A stretch of 24,088 bases of DNA from an uncultured Phycisphaerales bacterium (GCA_937927975.1 CALEZT010000003.1:1-24088), one strand, 5' to 3'. Positions 1 through 9,268 are shown, numbered from the stretch's first letter. The notes: generated by a model not told the origin, from the sequence alone. Program-made: numbers and translations.

Positions 1-95
1 AATCGAAGATACTGATCCGCACGAACTATTTCATGCAGCCCTGCCGAAAGGACACGATAGTTCGAACTGCGAGTCGCTATCGCGGCTCTTGTCGC

Positions 96-2381
96 TCACG
101 TGCCGTTTCGGTCCGGGGGCTCGACCCCGAGCAGGTGTCGCACGAAGAAGTCCTGCATTCGTCGCTGGCCGTATGCGCCGCCCATGCCGTGACCGCCGCC
201 GGGCACGACGAGCAGGTCGAAGTCCTTGTCCGCCTTGATCAGGGCGTCGACGAACCGCATCGTCGATTCCGGCGGGACGTTGTTGTCCATCTCGCCGACG
301 ATCAGGAACAGCTTGCCCTTGAGTCGGTGGGCGTTGTCGATGTTCGAGCACTCGGAATACCACGGCCCGACCGGGTAACCCATCCACTGTTCGTTCCACG
401 AGGCCTTGTCCATGCGGTTGTCGTGACAGCCGCAGGAGGCGACGGCGGCCTTGTATAGTTCGGGATGGAACAGCACAGCGGCGGCGGCGTTCTGTCCGCC
501 GGCGGAATTGCCATACACGCCCACGCGACGGATGTCGTACCAGGGGTACTTCTTCGCGGCCGCCTGATGCCACAGGATGCGATCGGGGAAGCCTGCGTCC
601 TTCAAGTTGTGCCAGCAGATGTCGTGAAACGCCTTGGAGCGGTTGGCGGTGCCCATGCCGTCCATCTGCACGACGACAAAGCCCAGATCCGTCAGCGAGG
701 TATAGCGAGACATGGGACTGAAGCTCTTGGGCACATAGGAACTCTGCGGTCCGGCGTAGAGATTCTCGATCACCGGGTACTTCTTGGACGGGTCGAAGTC
801 CTTGGGCCGGCAGAGAATGCCCCAGATGTCGGTTGTTCCGTCGCGGCCCTTGGCGACGAACACCTCGGGCGGGGTCCATCCCTTGGCAATCAGCTCACTG
901 ATGTCAGCCTTTTCCAGGGAGCAGACCAGCTTGCCGTCGAAGACGCGGCGCAACTCGTGCACGGGAGGCATGTCCACGCGGCTGTAGGTGTCGATCAGAT
1001 AGCGGCGATCCGGCGAGTATTGGATCGAATGGTTGCCGTTGCCTTCGGTCAGAGCGACGAGGCCGGCGCCATCGAAGTTGATTCGATAGTAGTGGAGGAA
1101 GTACGGGTCCTCGCCTGCGTTGCGTCCAGAGGCGTTGAACCAGATCTGGCGAGCGTCCTCGTCAATCCGGTCGATGCCGCGAACGACCCACTGGCCTTTG
1201 GTGATCTGATTGCGGATCTCGCCTTTCTCAGTGTCGATGAGATACAGGTGCCGCCAGCCGTCCCGCTCGGAGGCGTAGAGGATCTCGTCGGTCTTGTCCA
1301 GCCAGGTGACCAGCGAGAGCCCGAGGTTCTCCGTGTGGGCGGTCCAGATGAAGGTCTCGGTTTTCTCGTCGATGAGATTGCGGGCCTGGCCTGTGTGCGA
1401 GTCGACCTCGATCACGCGGAACCGCTGGTGGCCGCGATCGATCTTTTCGTAGGCGAAGTGCCGCTGATCCTTCATCCATCGCAGTCTGGGCGTTTGCCAG
1501 TCGAGTTCGAGCCTGTCCACCTCGGGCTTGATCTGCTTGCGGCCCTCGACGTCGAGCAGGTTCAGCTCATAGGTCGAGAACTTGTCCCCTGGCAGGGAGT
1601 AGGGCCGCTTGGAGAACTTGGCCCGTCCGCCGCCGGCGGGGGACGACTCGATAAGGTAGACTTCCTTCCCGTCGCCCGGCTCGATCCGAAACGCCACAAG
1701 AGTCTTGGAATCGGGGGCCCAGGAGAGCCGGTCATAGGCGTTGCCTTCGAGGCCATCGGTGGTGAGCCGGACCTCTTCGCCTCCTTCCTTGGGCCGGATG
1801 AAGACATTGTGGTCCTTGATGAAGGCGGTCCACTTGCCGTCGGGCGAGTCGGGCGAGGGGACTCGTCCCTGACCCGGTCCCCGGCGTCGGCCGAATGCCT
1901 CGGCGCCTCGGTCCCGGTCGGCGGAGGGCGACGCCATCGCTTCGTCTGATTTCGTGCAGGCGTACGACGCGAGGTCGCAATCCCAGGTGGTTTGCTCGAC
2001 TGCGAATCGGATGATCTTGCCGTTATCGGCAAACTCGATCGTGTCGAAGGGCAGTTGATCCGCCTTGTACTCGCTGTTGGCGGCCTTCGACAGGGCGGCC
2101 GCGAGCCTGGCGTGATCGAATGCAGGTTGCCTGGTTCCTCGTTCCGCGTCGACCAGAATGAACTCCTTCGTCCCGCCGGCCAGATCGTTGCGGTACCAGA
2201 ACCGTTGGTTGTCTGCAAACCAATGCGGCGTGATCTGGCCTTTGTAGTAGCCCTCCACGCGACGGGACGCCCCATAGCGGCCCTGCGGCGAGTCCTGCGA
2301 TGCCCCGAACGCGGTCGATCCAACGAGGATCGCCAGAGCCAAGGTCGCGCCGATCGATTTGACGAATACAGTCCTGTTCAT
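96..2381 (-). CDS. Secreted S9-family (prolyl oligopeptidase / DPP IV type) serine peptidase
   Basis: Predicted exported serine peptidase of about 761 residues. An N-terminal signal peptide ends near residue 26 (hydrophobic run, then STAFGA). Residues about 30-500 show the repeated beta-propeller pattern of the DPPIV_N domain, including SPDGKWTAFIKD and SWAPDSKTLV. The C-terminal alpha/beta hydrolase domain carries the triad in the usual order: Ser near 626 in GNSAGG, Asp near 699 in GEMDNN, and His near 731 in GGGHGMGG. The family removes dipeptides or cleaves short peptides, often after proline; exact specificity cannot be read here. A TTG at 2393 is in frame, but the ATG at 2381 has GAGGA five bases upstream, so it is preferred. 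It is the last gene of a four-gene minus-strand run, 54 bases after the metallopeptidase-like gene. Family call is firm; substrate is unknown. Confidence 0.93.
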   Translation of the reverse strand: MNRTVFVKSIGATLALAILVGSTAFGASQDSPQGRYGASRRVEGYYKGQITPHWFADNQRFWYRNDLAGGTKEFILVDAERGTRQPAFDHARLAAALSKAANSEYKADQLPFDTIEFADNGKIIRFAVEQTTWDCDLASYACTKSDEAMASPSADRDRGAEAFGRRRGPGQGRVPSPDSPDGKWTAFIKDHNVFIRPKEGGEEVRLTTDGLEGNAYDRLSWAPDSKTLVAFRIEPGDGKEVYLIESSPAGGGRAKFSKRPYSLPGDKFSTYELNLLDVEGRKQIKPEVDRLELDWQTPRLRWMKDQRHFAYEKIDRGHQRFRVIEVDSHTGQARNLIDEKTETFIWTAHTENLGLSLVTWLDKTDEILYASERDGWRHLYLIDTEKGEIRNQITKGQWVVRGIDRIDEDARQIWFNASGRNAGEDPYFLHYYRINFDGAGLVALTEGNGNHSIQYSPDRRYLIDTYSRVDMPPVHELRRVFDGKLVCSLEKADISELIAKGWTPPEVFVAKGRDGTTDIWGILCRPKDFDPSKKYPVIENLYAGPQSSYVPKSFSPMSRYTSLTDLGFVVVQMDGMGTANRSKAFHDICWHNLKDAGFPDRILWHQAAAKKYPWYDIRRVGVYGNSAGGQNAAAAVLFHPELYKAAVASCGCHDNRMDKASWNEQWMGYPVGPWYSECSNIDNAHRLKGKLFLIVGEMDNNVPPESTMRFVDALIKADKDFDLLVVPGGGHGMGGAYGQRRMQDFFVRHLLGVEPPDRNGT

Positions 2382-2435
2382 TGTCGTCCTCAAAACAAGA
2401 TCATTCCGGTTCCGCCTTGAAGTCCGAACGCTCGC

Positions 2436-4019
2436 CTACTGTCTATAGGGCCGGTACCGCCAATCGACCTTTGTTTCGTAGGCCATCGTCTCGTTGACGA
2501 GGGCGAACAAGTCGGGGTCGTAGGACTTGAGCTTCTCCCGCGTGTCGATCGGATGGGCAGCGTCGTTCGGGGCGTCGTCGTGTCCCAGGGCGTCGAAGTA
2601 TGCCAGGACGCCCGCAGTCCAGTAGGCACTACGATCCGCGACGGCCGAGGCGCCTTGCCATTTGCCTGCGGCGGTCGACTTGTCGAAGAGTTCCTTGAGC
2701 CTGGCGTCGAAACGCTCGTCCAGTCGTTGGACGCGAAGCTCGTACTGCTGCCAGACGCCGCGGGGGCGGTTTTCGAAAGCCGGATCGATCGGCCTGGTGC
2801 CTGTCACGCGGCAGATCGCATCTGCGAAGACGCGGACCACTTGAGAGTCGCCCACGTACATGTCGCGAGGATTCGCCAGGACGTTCTCTTCGCCCACGAC
2901 CAGCAGCTTCATCTCGGGAGTGTAGGTGAGATACCGGGACAACGCGTCGATGGCCTTCGGGTCGCTGAGCGTCCTGTACTCGGGCAGATCGCTGATCCGC
3001 TCGTCGCGTCCCAGCACGACCAGCTTCACGCCGTCGGCGATGAAGGCTTTGAGGATGTCGTGCCGGTAGGCGAACATCCGGCGGATGGTCTCGTTGGCGT
3101 GCAAGAGGGCTTCGTTGCTGGCTTGTCGCCCCACGACAACGAACTCGCGGGCCCAGGTGAACTTGGTGTAGTACGGATCGATCTTGAATCGCTCCGGCGG
3201 GCGCGTCACGTTCGGCAAGTTCTGCAGCCATTTGTATCGCCAGTCCTGCTCGGGGCTCAGATTGAACGCCGTCCGGCACAGTTCGTAGCCGACCGGGTCA
3301 TAGGCTTTGAGTTGCTCGCGGTGGCCGATCGGTCCATGATTCCAGTTGTTGACGCGGTTGCAGTCGAAGTAGGCCTGAGCGATCTCGCACCAGTATTCCG
3401 CGGAATTGGAGCCTGCGTAGGTGTTGAAGTAGAGCCCGTTCTTGAGGGCGTTCTGGTAGGCCGCGTTCTTGCGTTCCCGCCAGGTCGGATCGATCCGGCT
3501 CAGCGTGCTGTCGATCGTGTGGCAGAACTCATGGACCGCGATGCTCTCGTCGTCGTAGCGGTCGATGGGCAGGCTCAGGAGGTTCTCCTCGCCGAAGCTG
3601 GTGGGCAGGTCGCCGGTGCCGCGGACCCGCTCGTTCTGGAAGTCGGGGTTCGGGCTCCTGCGGTACTCGGGCATGTCGGTATAGACCTGGTCTTTGCCGA
3701 TGATGATCAGGTACATGCCCCGCTCGGCCATTGCCTGGAGGACGTCGGGTCGGCCCGCGAGCATATGGGTGACAATCTCGTAGGTCCGCTGGAGGGCCAG
3801 GTCTGCGACCTCCGCCGACGCCGCGACCGGAAGACCCTTGACGTCGATGTACTTCTTGTAGAACTGTCGGGCGGCCTCGCGGTCGCTCTCGCGAACCATG
3901 TTGAAGAACGACTCCGGCGGGGCGCTCACGGCCGGGGTGTCTGCCTTCATATTCGGTTGGGCTGTGGTCAGGCCGGCCGCGAGGAAAACGAGCAGAGCGA
4001 TCATTGCGGTCTGTTTCAT
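2436..4019 (-). CDS. Exported HExxH metallopeptidase-like protein with internal duplication
   Basis: Protein of 527 residues with a signal peptide (residues 1-20, ending LTTAQ). It consists of two homologous halves, about 40-270 and 290-527. The first half has a zinc-peptidase motif, HEFCH at 163-167, and a plausible third ligand Glu212 in YWCEIAQAYFD. That spacing resembles the anthrax-lethal-factor-like (ATLF) and related gluzincin folds. The second half aligns over RxDILxAFxxxGxxLVVLGRDE, DLPEYR, YW-x7-AYFD and DWRY, but HEFCH is replaced by RVFAD (396-400) and the Glu by Ala469. Half two therefore looks catalytically dead. AGGAG lies about nine bases before the ATG. It sits between a glycosidase-like gene (86-base gap) and the S9 peptidase, suggesting a shared degradation role. 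The peptidase activity of half one is inferred from the motif only. Confidence 0.8.
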   Translation of the reverse strand: MKQTAMIALLVFLAAGLTTAQPNMKADTPAVSAPPESFFNMVRESDREAARQFYKKYIDVKGLPVAASAEVADLALQRTYEIVTHMLAGRPDVLQAMAERGMYLIIIGKDQVYTDMPEYRRSPNPDFQNERVRGTGDLPTSFGEENLLSLPIDRYDDESIAVHEFCHTIDSTLSRIDPTWRERKNAAYQNALKNGLYFNTYAGSNSAEYWCEIAQAYFDCNRVNNWNHGPIGHREQLKAYDPVGYELCRTAFNLSPEQDWRYKWLQNLPNVTRPPERFKIDPYYTKFTWAREFVVVGRQASNEALLHANETIRRMFAYRHDILKAFIADGVKLVVLGRDERISDLPEYRTLSDPKAIDALSRYLTYTPEMKLLVVGEENVLANPRDMYVGDSQVVRVFADAICRVTGTRPIDPAFENRPRGVWQQYELRVQRLDERFDARLKELFDKSTAAGKWQGASAVADRSAYWTAGVLAYFDALGHDDAPNDAAHPIDTREKLKSYDPDLFALVNETMAYETKVDWRYRPYRQ

Positions 4020-4105
4020 CGATTGGGTCTCCTGTGCCCTGTGTTGAATCGGATTCCGACGCGAATCTCTGGTTATGCTAGGACGATGCTTTCGGTGGGG
4101 TTATT

Positions 4106-6442
4106 TCACGATCCGTCCGCCTCCGCGAACGCGGTGTCGAGGATGTGCCGGCAGTTGATGACTTTTTCCACGAGATCCAAGGGCAAATAGTAGTAATGAT
4201 TCGATGCCTCGTACCCGATGCGAGAATCTCGCAGGGTCAACGCGAAAAGGCGACTGGCCGTCCGAATTTCGTCCTGCAAGGTATTTCGGGCGGTTTCGAT
4301 GTACGCTTTGCGCTGGCCTTGCTGGAGCGAGCCCGAGAGCAGTCCGTCGCGGCCCATGATGAAGCGAATCTGGTTGGCCACGCTGCGGAAATGCAGGCCT
4401 GCCGCCTCCGCAAGCGTGTGGTCGATTTGCAGGTTTGCACGTTGGACCGCGGTTGCCGCTTTGTTCTGCGCGTGGTCAAGGATCGCGAGACCTTCCTGCC
4501 AGCCGGCAGCGATCTTCTCAAATTGCGTCCTCAGGACCTCGGCGGGATAGATCGCCCGCCATTGGTTCAGGTCATCGTAGGGGAAGCCGACCATTGTCGC
4601 GGCGTAGCCGGTCGGCCTGGCGTACAGGAGGTTGCTTGGGCCGCACTGCATCGGGCCGGTATAAACGAACCCGCCGTGGAAGGGGTATTCCGCGAAAGCC
4701 TCGCTGAACTTCGACCATGCGGACAGCACGTCTTGGGCTGCGTCGACGCCGTAGCGAGATCGGGCGACGGTCGTCAACGCCTGCTCGATTGTGGGTGCGG
4801 GCTCCGATTCGAATTGCCTCACGAGTTCCAGGTTGGGTGATGGGTACCCGCCGACGCTCCAACTGAGCATCAGGCCGTCGATGTCGGTTTCGGACAGGTT
4901 GCGGCAGTGCTGTGCGACGAGGTTCATCACAGGCAGATAGGGGACTGCCGAGAGTTCCCACGAGCAGTTGACCTGGACCTTGGCGAGGGTCTTGAGGCCG
5001 CGTTTCTTGGCCAGGCTCCAGTGCTTCTGCGCTCGCGGGCCGGGACCGACCGAGGAGAGCGAGTACTCGCCCACGCCGCTACTGACGCCGCCGCGAACGA
5101 TGGGCTTGCCCCACTCGCTGACGCACATCAGGTACACGTCTTCGGGAAGTGCCTCGATGATCTGCGAGGCCCAGTCGGGCTTGCCCCAGCCGGCGTCGGT
5201 GCCGTCGGGCCAGCCCCAGTCCCAGACGATGACCTTGGCGGTAGGGTTGCCCGCCCGCACGCCTGCGGCGATCGTGCGGTTGACCTCGGCGATCACCTCG
5301 GGCCCCGATCGCTTCGAGCAGCGAGGACAACCCGCCGCGGTATGGCTGTGGCTGTAGCAGTTGGTGAAATTCTCCGAGGCGGTGATGGTGAAGACGCCGC
5401 CCAGATCGGGCACTTGCTTGAAGACGTAGGTCAGGGAGTCCGCGAGCCACTGGCGGACCTCGGGCGTCGAGGTACACAGGGCGAAGTAGCTGCCCTCCTG
5501 AACGCCTCGAAGATGCTCGCGGCCCTGGAAGAATGAAGCCGCCATCGCCCGCGGCTCGTTCATGTACAGATAGATGTCGATGCCGTAGCTCCTGGCTCGC
5601 TCGACGAGGCGTCGCAAAGTGGCGATTCGCCGTTCGCAACTTGCCCGTTCCTCGGGGAAGAAGCCGTTGGGGGCAAGCTGGCGCAGCACCACGTGCAGCC
5701 AGACGCCATTGACACCGAGATCGGAGAGTTGCTTGAGCAGTCCGTCGGGATACGGGTCCAGTTCCGGGTTCAGCAGCGGGTCGCCGAAGACGCCGCAATA
5801 GGAATAGAGGAAACGGATCTTCTTGTCGCCTGCGGACGAGACGCGGGGGCTCGGTTCGGGGTTCGCAGCCGACAGGCTTCGGAGGAACTCGAATCGTGGC
5901 GTCCAGGGCTTGGCGAACTCCCCTGCGAAGCTCGACGCGACGACCGTCTTGATCTGCTCGCACCGCCTGGCCGCGGCTTCATTCGGCTCGGCGTAGCGCA
6001 GCGTCGGGCACGATGGCTTAAACGAACCCAATTTGATCCACAGGAAATCGTCCTCCCGCAGGGCGAAGGCGAGCTTGTCGGCATCCCAGCCCAGCAGTTC
6101 TAGGAGTTGCTCGTAGGGCAGGAGGTGCCAGTTCCGCCGGATGAGGGTGATGTATCCTCGCTCCTGATACTCAGCAGGAGGCGTTCGATGAGGCGGCAGA
6201 CCCATGGACAGGCCTACGTCGCGGACCTTCTGGGGTGTCGTGTCGAGCACCTTAGCCATCCGCTCCAGCGAGACCATCTCCCAGTTCCGCCAGACGAAGG
6301 CGTGCAGGCGGTCGGGAAAGTGGTCGCATGCGACGGGCGGTCTCGGATCGGTCGGCGGCAGCGAGTCCGCTCCTGCCGAATGGACACCGATCACAGCCAA
6401 CAGCACGATCCGGGCTACGACCAAGCTGTGTGTGCGTTTCAT
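4106..6442 (-). CDS. Exported uncharacterised glycoside-hydrolase-like protein with N-terminal helical repeat
   Basis: Protein of 778 residues with a signal peptide (residues 1-25, ending HSAGA) and GGAGG just before the ATG. Residues about 49-82 and 101-135 form a two-copy helical repeat (RNW-x(5-7)-L, then LL/VL-D/W); this is not a domain I can name. From about 208 to 540 the alternation of strands and helices looks like a TIM barrel: FLYSYCGVFGDP, GVNGVWLHVVL, YGIDIYLYMNEPRA, GVFTITASENFTNC, AKVIVWDWGW and LMLSWSVGGYP. A CPRC pair at 372-375 resembles the short cysteine motif of GH20/DUF4838-like secreted proteins. Acidic residues in the barrel (Glu296, Glu357, Asp408) are candidate catalytic residues. 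The C-terminal 200 residues are mainly helical. It lies 21 bases after the M1 aminopeptidase gene. Hydrolysis of glycans is inference; I do not recognise an exact family. Confidence 0.75.
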   Translation of the reverse strand: MKRTHSLVVARIVLLAVIGVHSAGADSLPPTDPRPPVACDHFPDRLHAFVWRNWEMVSLERMAKVLDTTPQKVRDVGLSMGLPPHRTPPAEYQERGYITLIRRNWHLLPYEQLLELLGWDADKLAFALREDDFLWIKLGSFKPSCPTLRYAEPNEAAARRCEQIKTVVASSFAGEFAKPWTPRFEFLRSLSAANPEPSPRVSSAGDKKIRFLYSYCGVFGDPLLNPELDPYPDGLLKQLSDLGVNGVWLHVVLRQLAPNGFFPEERASCERRIATLRRLVERARSYGIDIYLYMNEPRAMAASFFQGREHLRGVQEGSYFALCTSTPEVRQWLADSLTYVFKQVPDLGGVFTITASENFTNCYSHSHTAAGCPRCSKRSGPEVIAEVNRTIAAGVRAGNPTAKVIVWDWGWPDGTDAGWGKPDWASQIIEALPEDVYLMCVSEWGKPIVRGGVSSGVGEYSLSSVGPGPRAQKHWSLAKKRGLKTLAKVQVNCSWELSAVPYLPVMNLVAQHCRNLSETDIDGLMLSWSVGGYPSPNLELVRQFESEPAPTIEQALTTVARSRYGVDAAQDVLSAWSKFSEAFAEYPFHGGFVYTGPMQCGPSNLLYARPTGYAATMVGFPYDDLNQWRAIYPAEVLRTQFEKIAAGWQEGLAILDHAQNKAATAVQRANLQIDHTLAEAAGLHFRSVANQIRFIMGRDGLLSGSLQQGQRKAYIETARNTLQDEIRTASRLFALTLRDSRIGYEASNHYYYLPLDLVEKVINCRHILDTAFAEADGS

Positions 6443-6463
6443 GCGTCCTCCTTCCAGGACAGA

Positions 6464-9055
6464 CTAAGGAACATCCCGTTCCTCGGGATCGCTATTGGCT
6501 TCGTTTTGTGCTTTGGCCTGAGCCTGCTTCTTCACGTCTTCGATCTGCCCTTTGAGCTTTTCGACGTCCTTTTGCAGTTCGTCGACGGTTCTTCGCAGCT
6601 CGATGACTTCCTCGGGCACGAGACGCTTCTTCTCTCGGAGCCTGTCCATCGCCTCTCGGGCCCGGCGTTGGATCGGATCGTGAGGCTTGTCGCCGCAGAA
6701 CGCCTGGACGACGGGGATCGCCTTCGGGTCTCCGAGGGTCCCCAGGGCGGACAGCGCCCCTCTGCGGATGGCGGCCCTGCGACGGTTCACGCAGCCCGTG
6801 AGGAATTCCCGAACCTCCGTCCGGTCGTCCTGCTCGCAAGCGATGCGGGCCAGCACATCCAGTCCCCTGGCGAAGTCCCGCGATTGAAACTGAGCCTCCC
6901 GATCTCGCAGCGTCCCGGTCAACTCGGGGATGAACGCGGGATCGTTCAGCATGGAAACCGCGTCGATCGCGGCCATGGCCAGTTCGTTGCGATACGAGGT
7001 CGATTGAAGGTAGCGAGAAATCATCGTGCGGGTCTGGGGTGAATGATAGCGGCCCAGGCTTCGGATCGCGGCCATGAGAATCTCCGGGTTCTTCTCCCTG
7101 CCCAAGACCTCCTCCAGGCAGGGCAGGACCTCGGGACGATAGAAGCCCCCGACGGCCTGGACCACGCGAAGCCGCACCCGCGCGTCGCTCTGCTCCAGAG
7201 AGTCGATCAGGGCATTGAATGCCTCGTCCGTGTGAATCTCCTGCAGGGCCCCGGCGGCGTCCACGCGGACGCCGAAGAACGGATCGTTGTTGACCGCGTC
7301 CTTGAGCTTCGCGACAGTCCTCTTATCCTTCTGTTCTCGCAACGCGCGGATCGCCAGGAGCCTGCCGACCACGTCGGAGGGGTTCTCAAGCTGAGCGTAG
7401 AGCATACCTCGCGGCACGTCGAACTTGACATCGGCCAGCAGGGTCAACTCGGGATCGAATCGCACGATGTCCGGCTCGGCATGCAAAGCGAAGTAGAAAT
7501 CGTGCTGGGCCGAGTCGATGACGATCTCTCGGTCGAAGGACTGGCGATTCAGCCGGAACCGGACCTTCGTCGGCAGGAGGAAAGGGCCTCGGCTGTGCGT
7601 CTGCTTGACGGTGATCTTGGCGAGTTTCTCCTGCTGGAGCCATTCGTAGGCGACTTCGAGCTTGGGGCAGCCGCCGTGATAGAGCCACTGATCGAAGAAC
7701 CGGTCGAACGACCGCCCCGAGAGTTCCTCGATGACGCGTCGCAGGTCCTCCGTCACGACCGTGCCCAGGGCGTGTCGTTCGAGATAGGTCCGCATGACGC
7801 GCTGGAACAGGGCGTCTCCCAACTGGCAGCGGAGCATGTGGACGATCCAGCCGCCTTTGGCGTAGGCGCGGTAGTCGAACTGTTCGCCGGGGTCCTTGTA
7901 GCGCCGGTGCACCACGGGGCGTTCGTCCGCGTTCGACGTGATCCCGCGGGCCGAGTCGAGGAGCTTGTGCAGCATGGCGTCGCGGCCGTTGCAGTGGCCG
8001 TCGTAGAGGTTCTCGTAGTAGACCGCGAAACCCTCGTTGAGCCAGATGTGGCTCCAGTCCTTGCACGTGACCAGGTCGCCCATCCACTGATGCACCAACT
8101 CGTGCGCGACCAGGTCCTGGCTGGATCGGATGTTCTCCGTTTCACGCGTGAAGAGCGTGCCGTCGGTCAGGATCGTCAGGGACGTGTTTTCCATGCCTCC
8201 GGCGACGAAATCCGTCACCGTCACCTGGTCGTAGCGGTCCCAGGGGTAGGGCACGCCGAGCTCCTGCTCGAAGAACTCGATCATCTCGGCGGTGCCGGCG
8301 AAGGAGTTCGCCGCCTGTGCGATCTGAGAAGAAACCGTGTAGAACGCCAGGGGGATGTCGCGATACCGCGACTCGACCTTCTCGAACCGGCCGGCCGCGA
8401 GGGCCACGAGATAATTGACGTGCGGCTTGTCCTGGAGCCAGCGAACGGCCTTGAGACCGGTCTGCGGGTCGATCTCCTGCGACACGAGCCGGCCGTTGGA
8501 CAGTGCGGTCATCTCCGGCGGCACCCGGCAGATGACCTCGGAGGTGAACCGCTCGTTGGGATAGTCGAAGCTTGGGTACCAGTAGGGGGCCTCATGGCAT
8601 TCGCCCTGCGTGAAGAGGTGCATGTCGCCCTCGGGATAGCCCAGGGAGGGCGTGCGGAAGTACAAGCCCTGCTGGGGTTCAGCGTCGTAACGGATCGCGA
8701 CGGTCGTCGCGTCGCCCGGCAGGACCGGCGGCATGAAGGCGATCTTGATGGATTGGTCGGTCACGGTGAAGCCCGCGATCGGCGACGGCGATTCCACCGA
8801 CGTGACATTCAGATCGATTGCGTCGAGCTTGAGCTCCAACAGCGGCCTGACGAGGGGCGTGAAGGCGATGACCGTCGTGCCCTGGATGGTGCAGGCGTTG
8901 AAGTCTGGCGTGACGTCGATCGTCACATGCGTGATGTCGACGTGGCGGTCCGGGGCGTACTGAGGAGCCGTCTCCTCGGCTTGCGCCAGGCCGATCCAAA
9001 TCACCAGGACCAACAGCCATCCCCATCGCCGCTGCAATCGTTGTCTCGTCGTCAT
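6464..9055 (-). CDS. Secreted M1-family zinc aminopeptidase with HEAT repeats and coiled-coil tail
   Basis: Protein of 863 residues starting with a signal peptide (WGWLLVLVIWIGLAQA, cleavage near 26). The M1 catalytic core is complete: exopeptidase motif GGMEN at 286-290, zinc ligands His318 and His322 in HELVH, Glu341 in LNEGFAVYYE, and a probable catalytic Tyr398. These enzymes remove N-terminal residues from peptides. Residues about 560-800 are HEAT-type helical repeats (for example RVDAAGALQEI, RRGALSALGTLGDPKAIPVV). The last 50 residues form a charged, heptad-rich coiled coil (VIELRRTVDELQKDVEKLKG). The GGMEN form differs by one residue from the usual GAMEN. It is the first gene of the minus-strand run and faces the GH35 gene across 213 bases. 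The ribosome binding site is weak. The repeat and coiled-coil part probably mediates contacts or assembly; this is inferred. Confidence 0.93.
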   Translation of the reverse strand: MTTRQRLQRRWGWLLVLVIWIGLAQAEETAPQYAPDRHVDITHVTIDVTPDFNACTIQGTTVIAFTPLVRPLLELKLDAIDLNVTSVESPSPIAGFTVTDQSIKIAFMPPVLPGDATTVAIRYDAEPQQGLYFRTPSLGYPEGDMHLFTQGECHEAPYWYPSFDYPNERFTSEVICRVPPEMTALSNGRLVSQEIDPQTGLKAVRWLQDKPHVNYLVALAAGRFEKVESRYRDIPLAFYTVSSQIAQAANSFAGTAEMIEFFEQELGVPYPWDRYDQVTVTDFVAGGMENTSLTILTDGTLFTRETENIRSSQDLVAHELVHQWMGDLVTCKDWSHIWLNEGFAVYYENLYDGHCNGRDAMLHKLLDSARGITSNADERPVVHRRYKDPGEQFDYRAYAKGGWIVHMLRCQLGDALFQRVMRTYLERHALGTVVTEDLRRVIEELSGRSFDRFFDQWLYHGGCPKLEVAYEWLQQEKLAKITVKQTHSRGPFLLPTKVRFRLNRQSFDREIVIDSAQHDFYFALHAEPDIVRFDPELTLLADVKFDVPRGMLYAQLENPSDVVGRLLAIRALREQKDKRTVAKLKDAVNNDPFFGVRVDAAGALQEIHTDEAFNALIDSLEQSDARVRLRVVQAVGGFYRPEVLPCLEEVLGREKNPEILMAAIRSLGRYHSPQTRTMISRYLQSTSYRNELAMAAIDAVSMLNDPAFIPELTGTLRDREAQFQSRDFARGLDVLARIACEQDDRTEVREFLTGCVNRRRAAIRRGALSALGTLGDPKAIPVVQAFCGDKPHDPIQRRAREAMDRLREKKRLVPEEVIELRRTVDELQKDVEKLKGQIEDVKKQAQAKAQNEANSDPEERDVP

Positions 9056-9106
9056 GTCGTCCGCCTTACTAGACTCTTTCTATGTGAGTTCACTTCAGCG
9101 GGGATC

Positions 9107-9135
9107 ATGGTATCTGACCCTGGACTCCAAGGCAA
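9107..9135 (-). promoter_or_regulatory. Candidate sigma70-type promoter for the minus-strand hydrolase operon
   Basis: Read on the minus strand, TTGCCT (9135-9130) is followed after exactly 17 bases by TACCAT (9112-9107), both four of six consensus bases. It lies about 52 bases upstream of the M1 aminopeptidase start. There is no experimental support, and a chance match is possible in 213 bases. Confidence 0.3.
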
Positions 9136-9172
9136 GGGCGGGTGTCCAGTCCGCTCGTCGTGCACGCGGGGA

Positions 9173-9201
9173 TTGCCCCGTCTCCTGGAGAACAGTACAA
9201 T
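9173..9201 (+). promoter_or_regulatory. Candidate sigma70-type promoter for the GH35 gene
   Basis: TTGCCC (9173-9178) and TACAAT (9196-9201) are separated by 17 bases and lie about 68 bases before the GH35 start codon. The minus-strand candidate lies about 60 bases away in the same divergent region, so one regulator bound between them could act on both directions. Confidence 0.4.
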
Positions 9202-9268
9202 GCCGCCCAAAGGCCCGGCTCGTGCCGGACCGTGAGACCAGCGGCCCGAACAGGGTGGAGATGTCCGG

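Noticed and set aside
1..95. A possible gene fragment at the left edge
   Set aside because: Only antisense shadows of the S9 gene reach into this stretch; nothing else is visible in these 95 bases.
465..1949. Long plus-strand frame opposite the S9 peptidase
   Set aside because: It is an antisense shadow; the minus-strand gene has an intact Ser-Asp-His triad and a signal peptide.
2553..4190. Long plus-strand frame opposite the metallopeptidase-like gene
   Set aside because: It is an antisense shadow; the minus-strand product has HExxH, an internal duplication and a good ribosome binding site.
7043..9235. 730-codon plus-strand frame opposite the M1 aminopeptidase
   Set aside because: The M1 active-site residues on the other strand are complete, and the plus-strand product has no domain.
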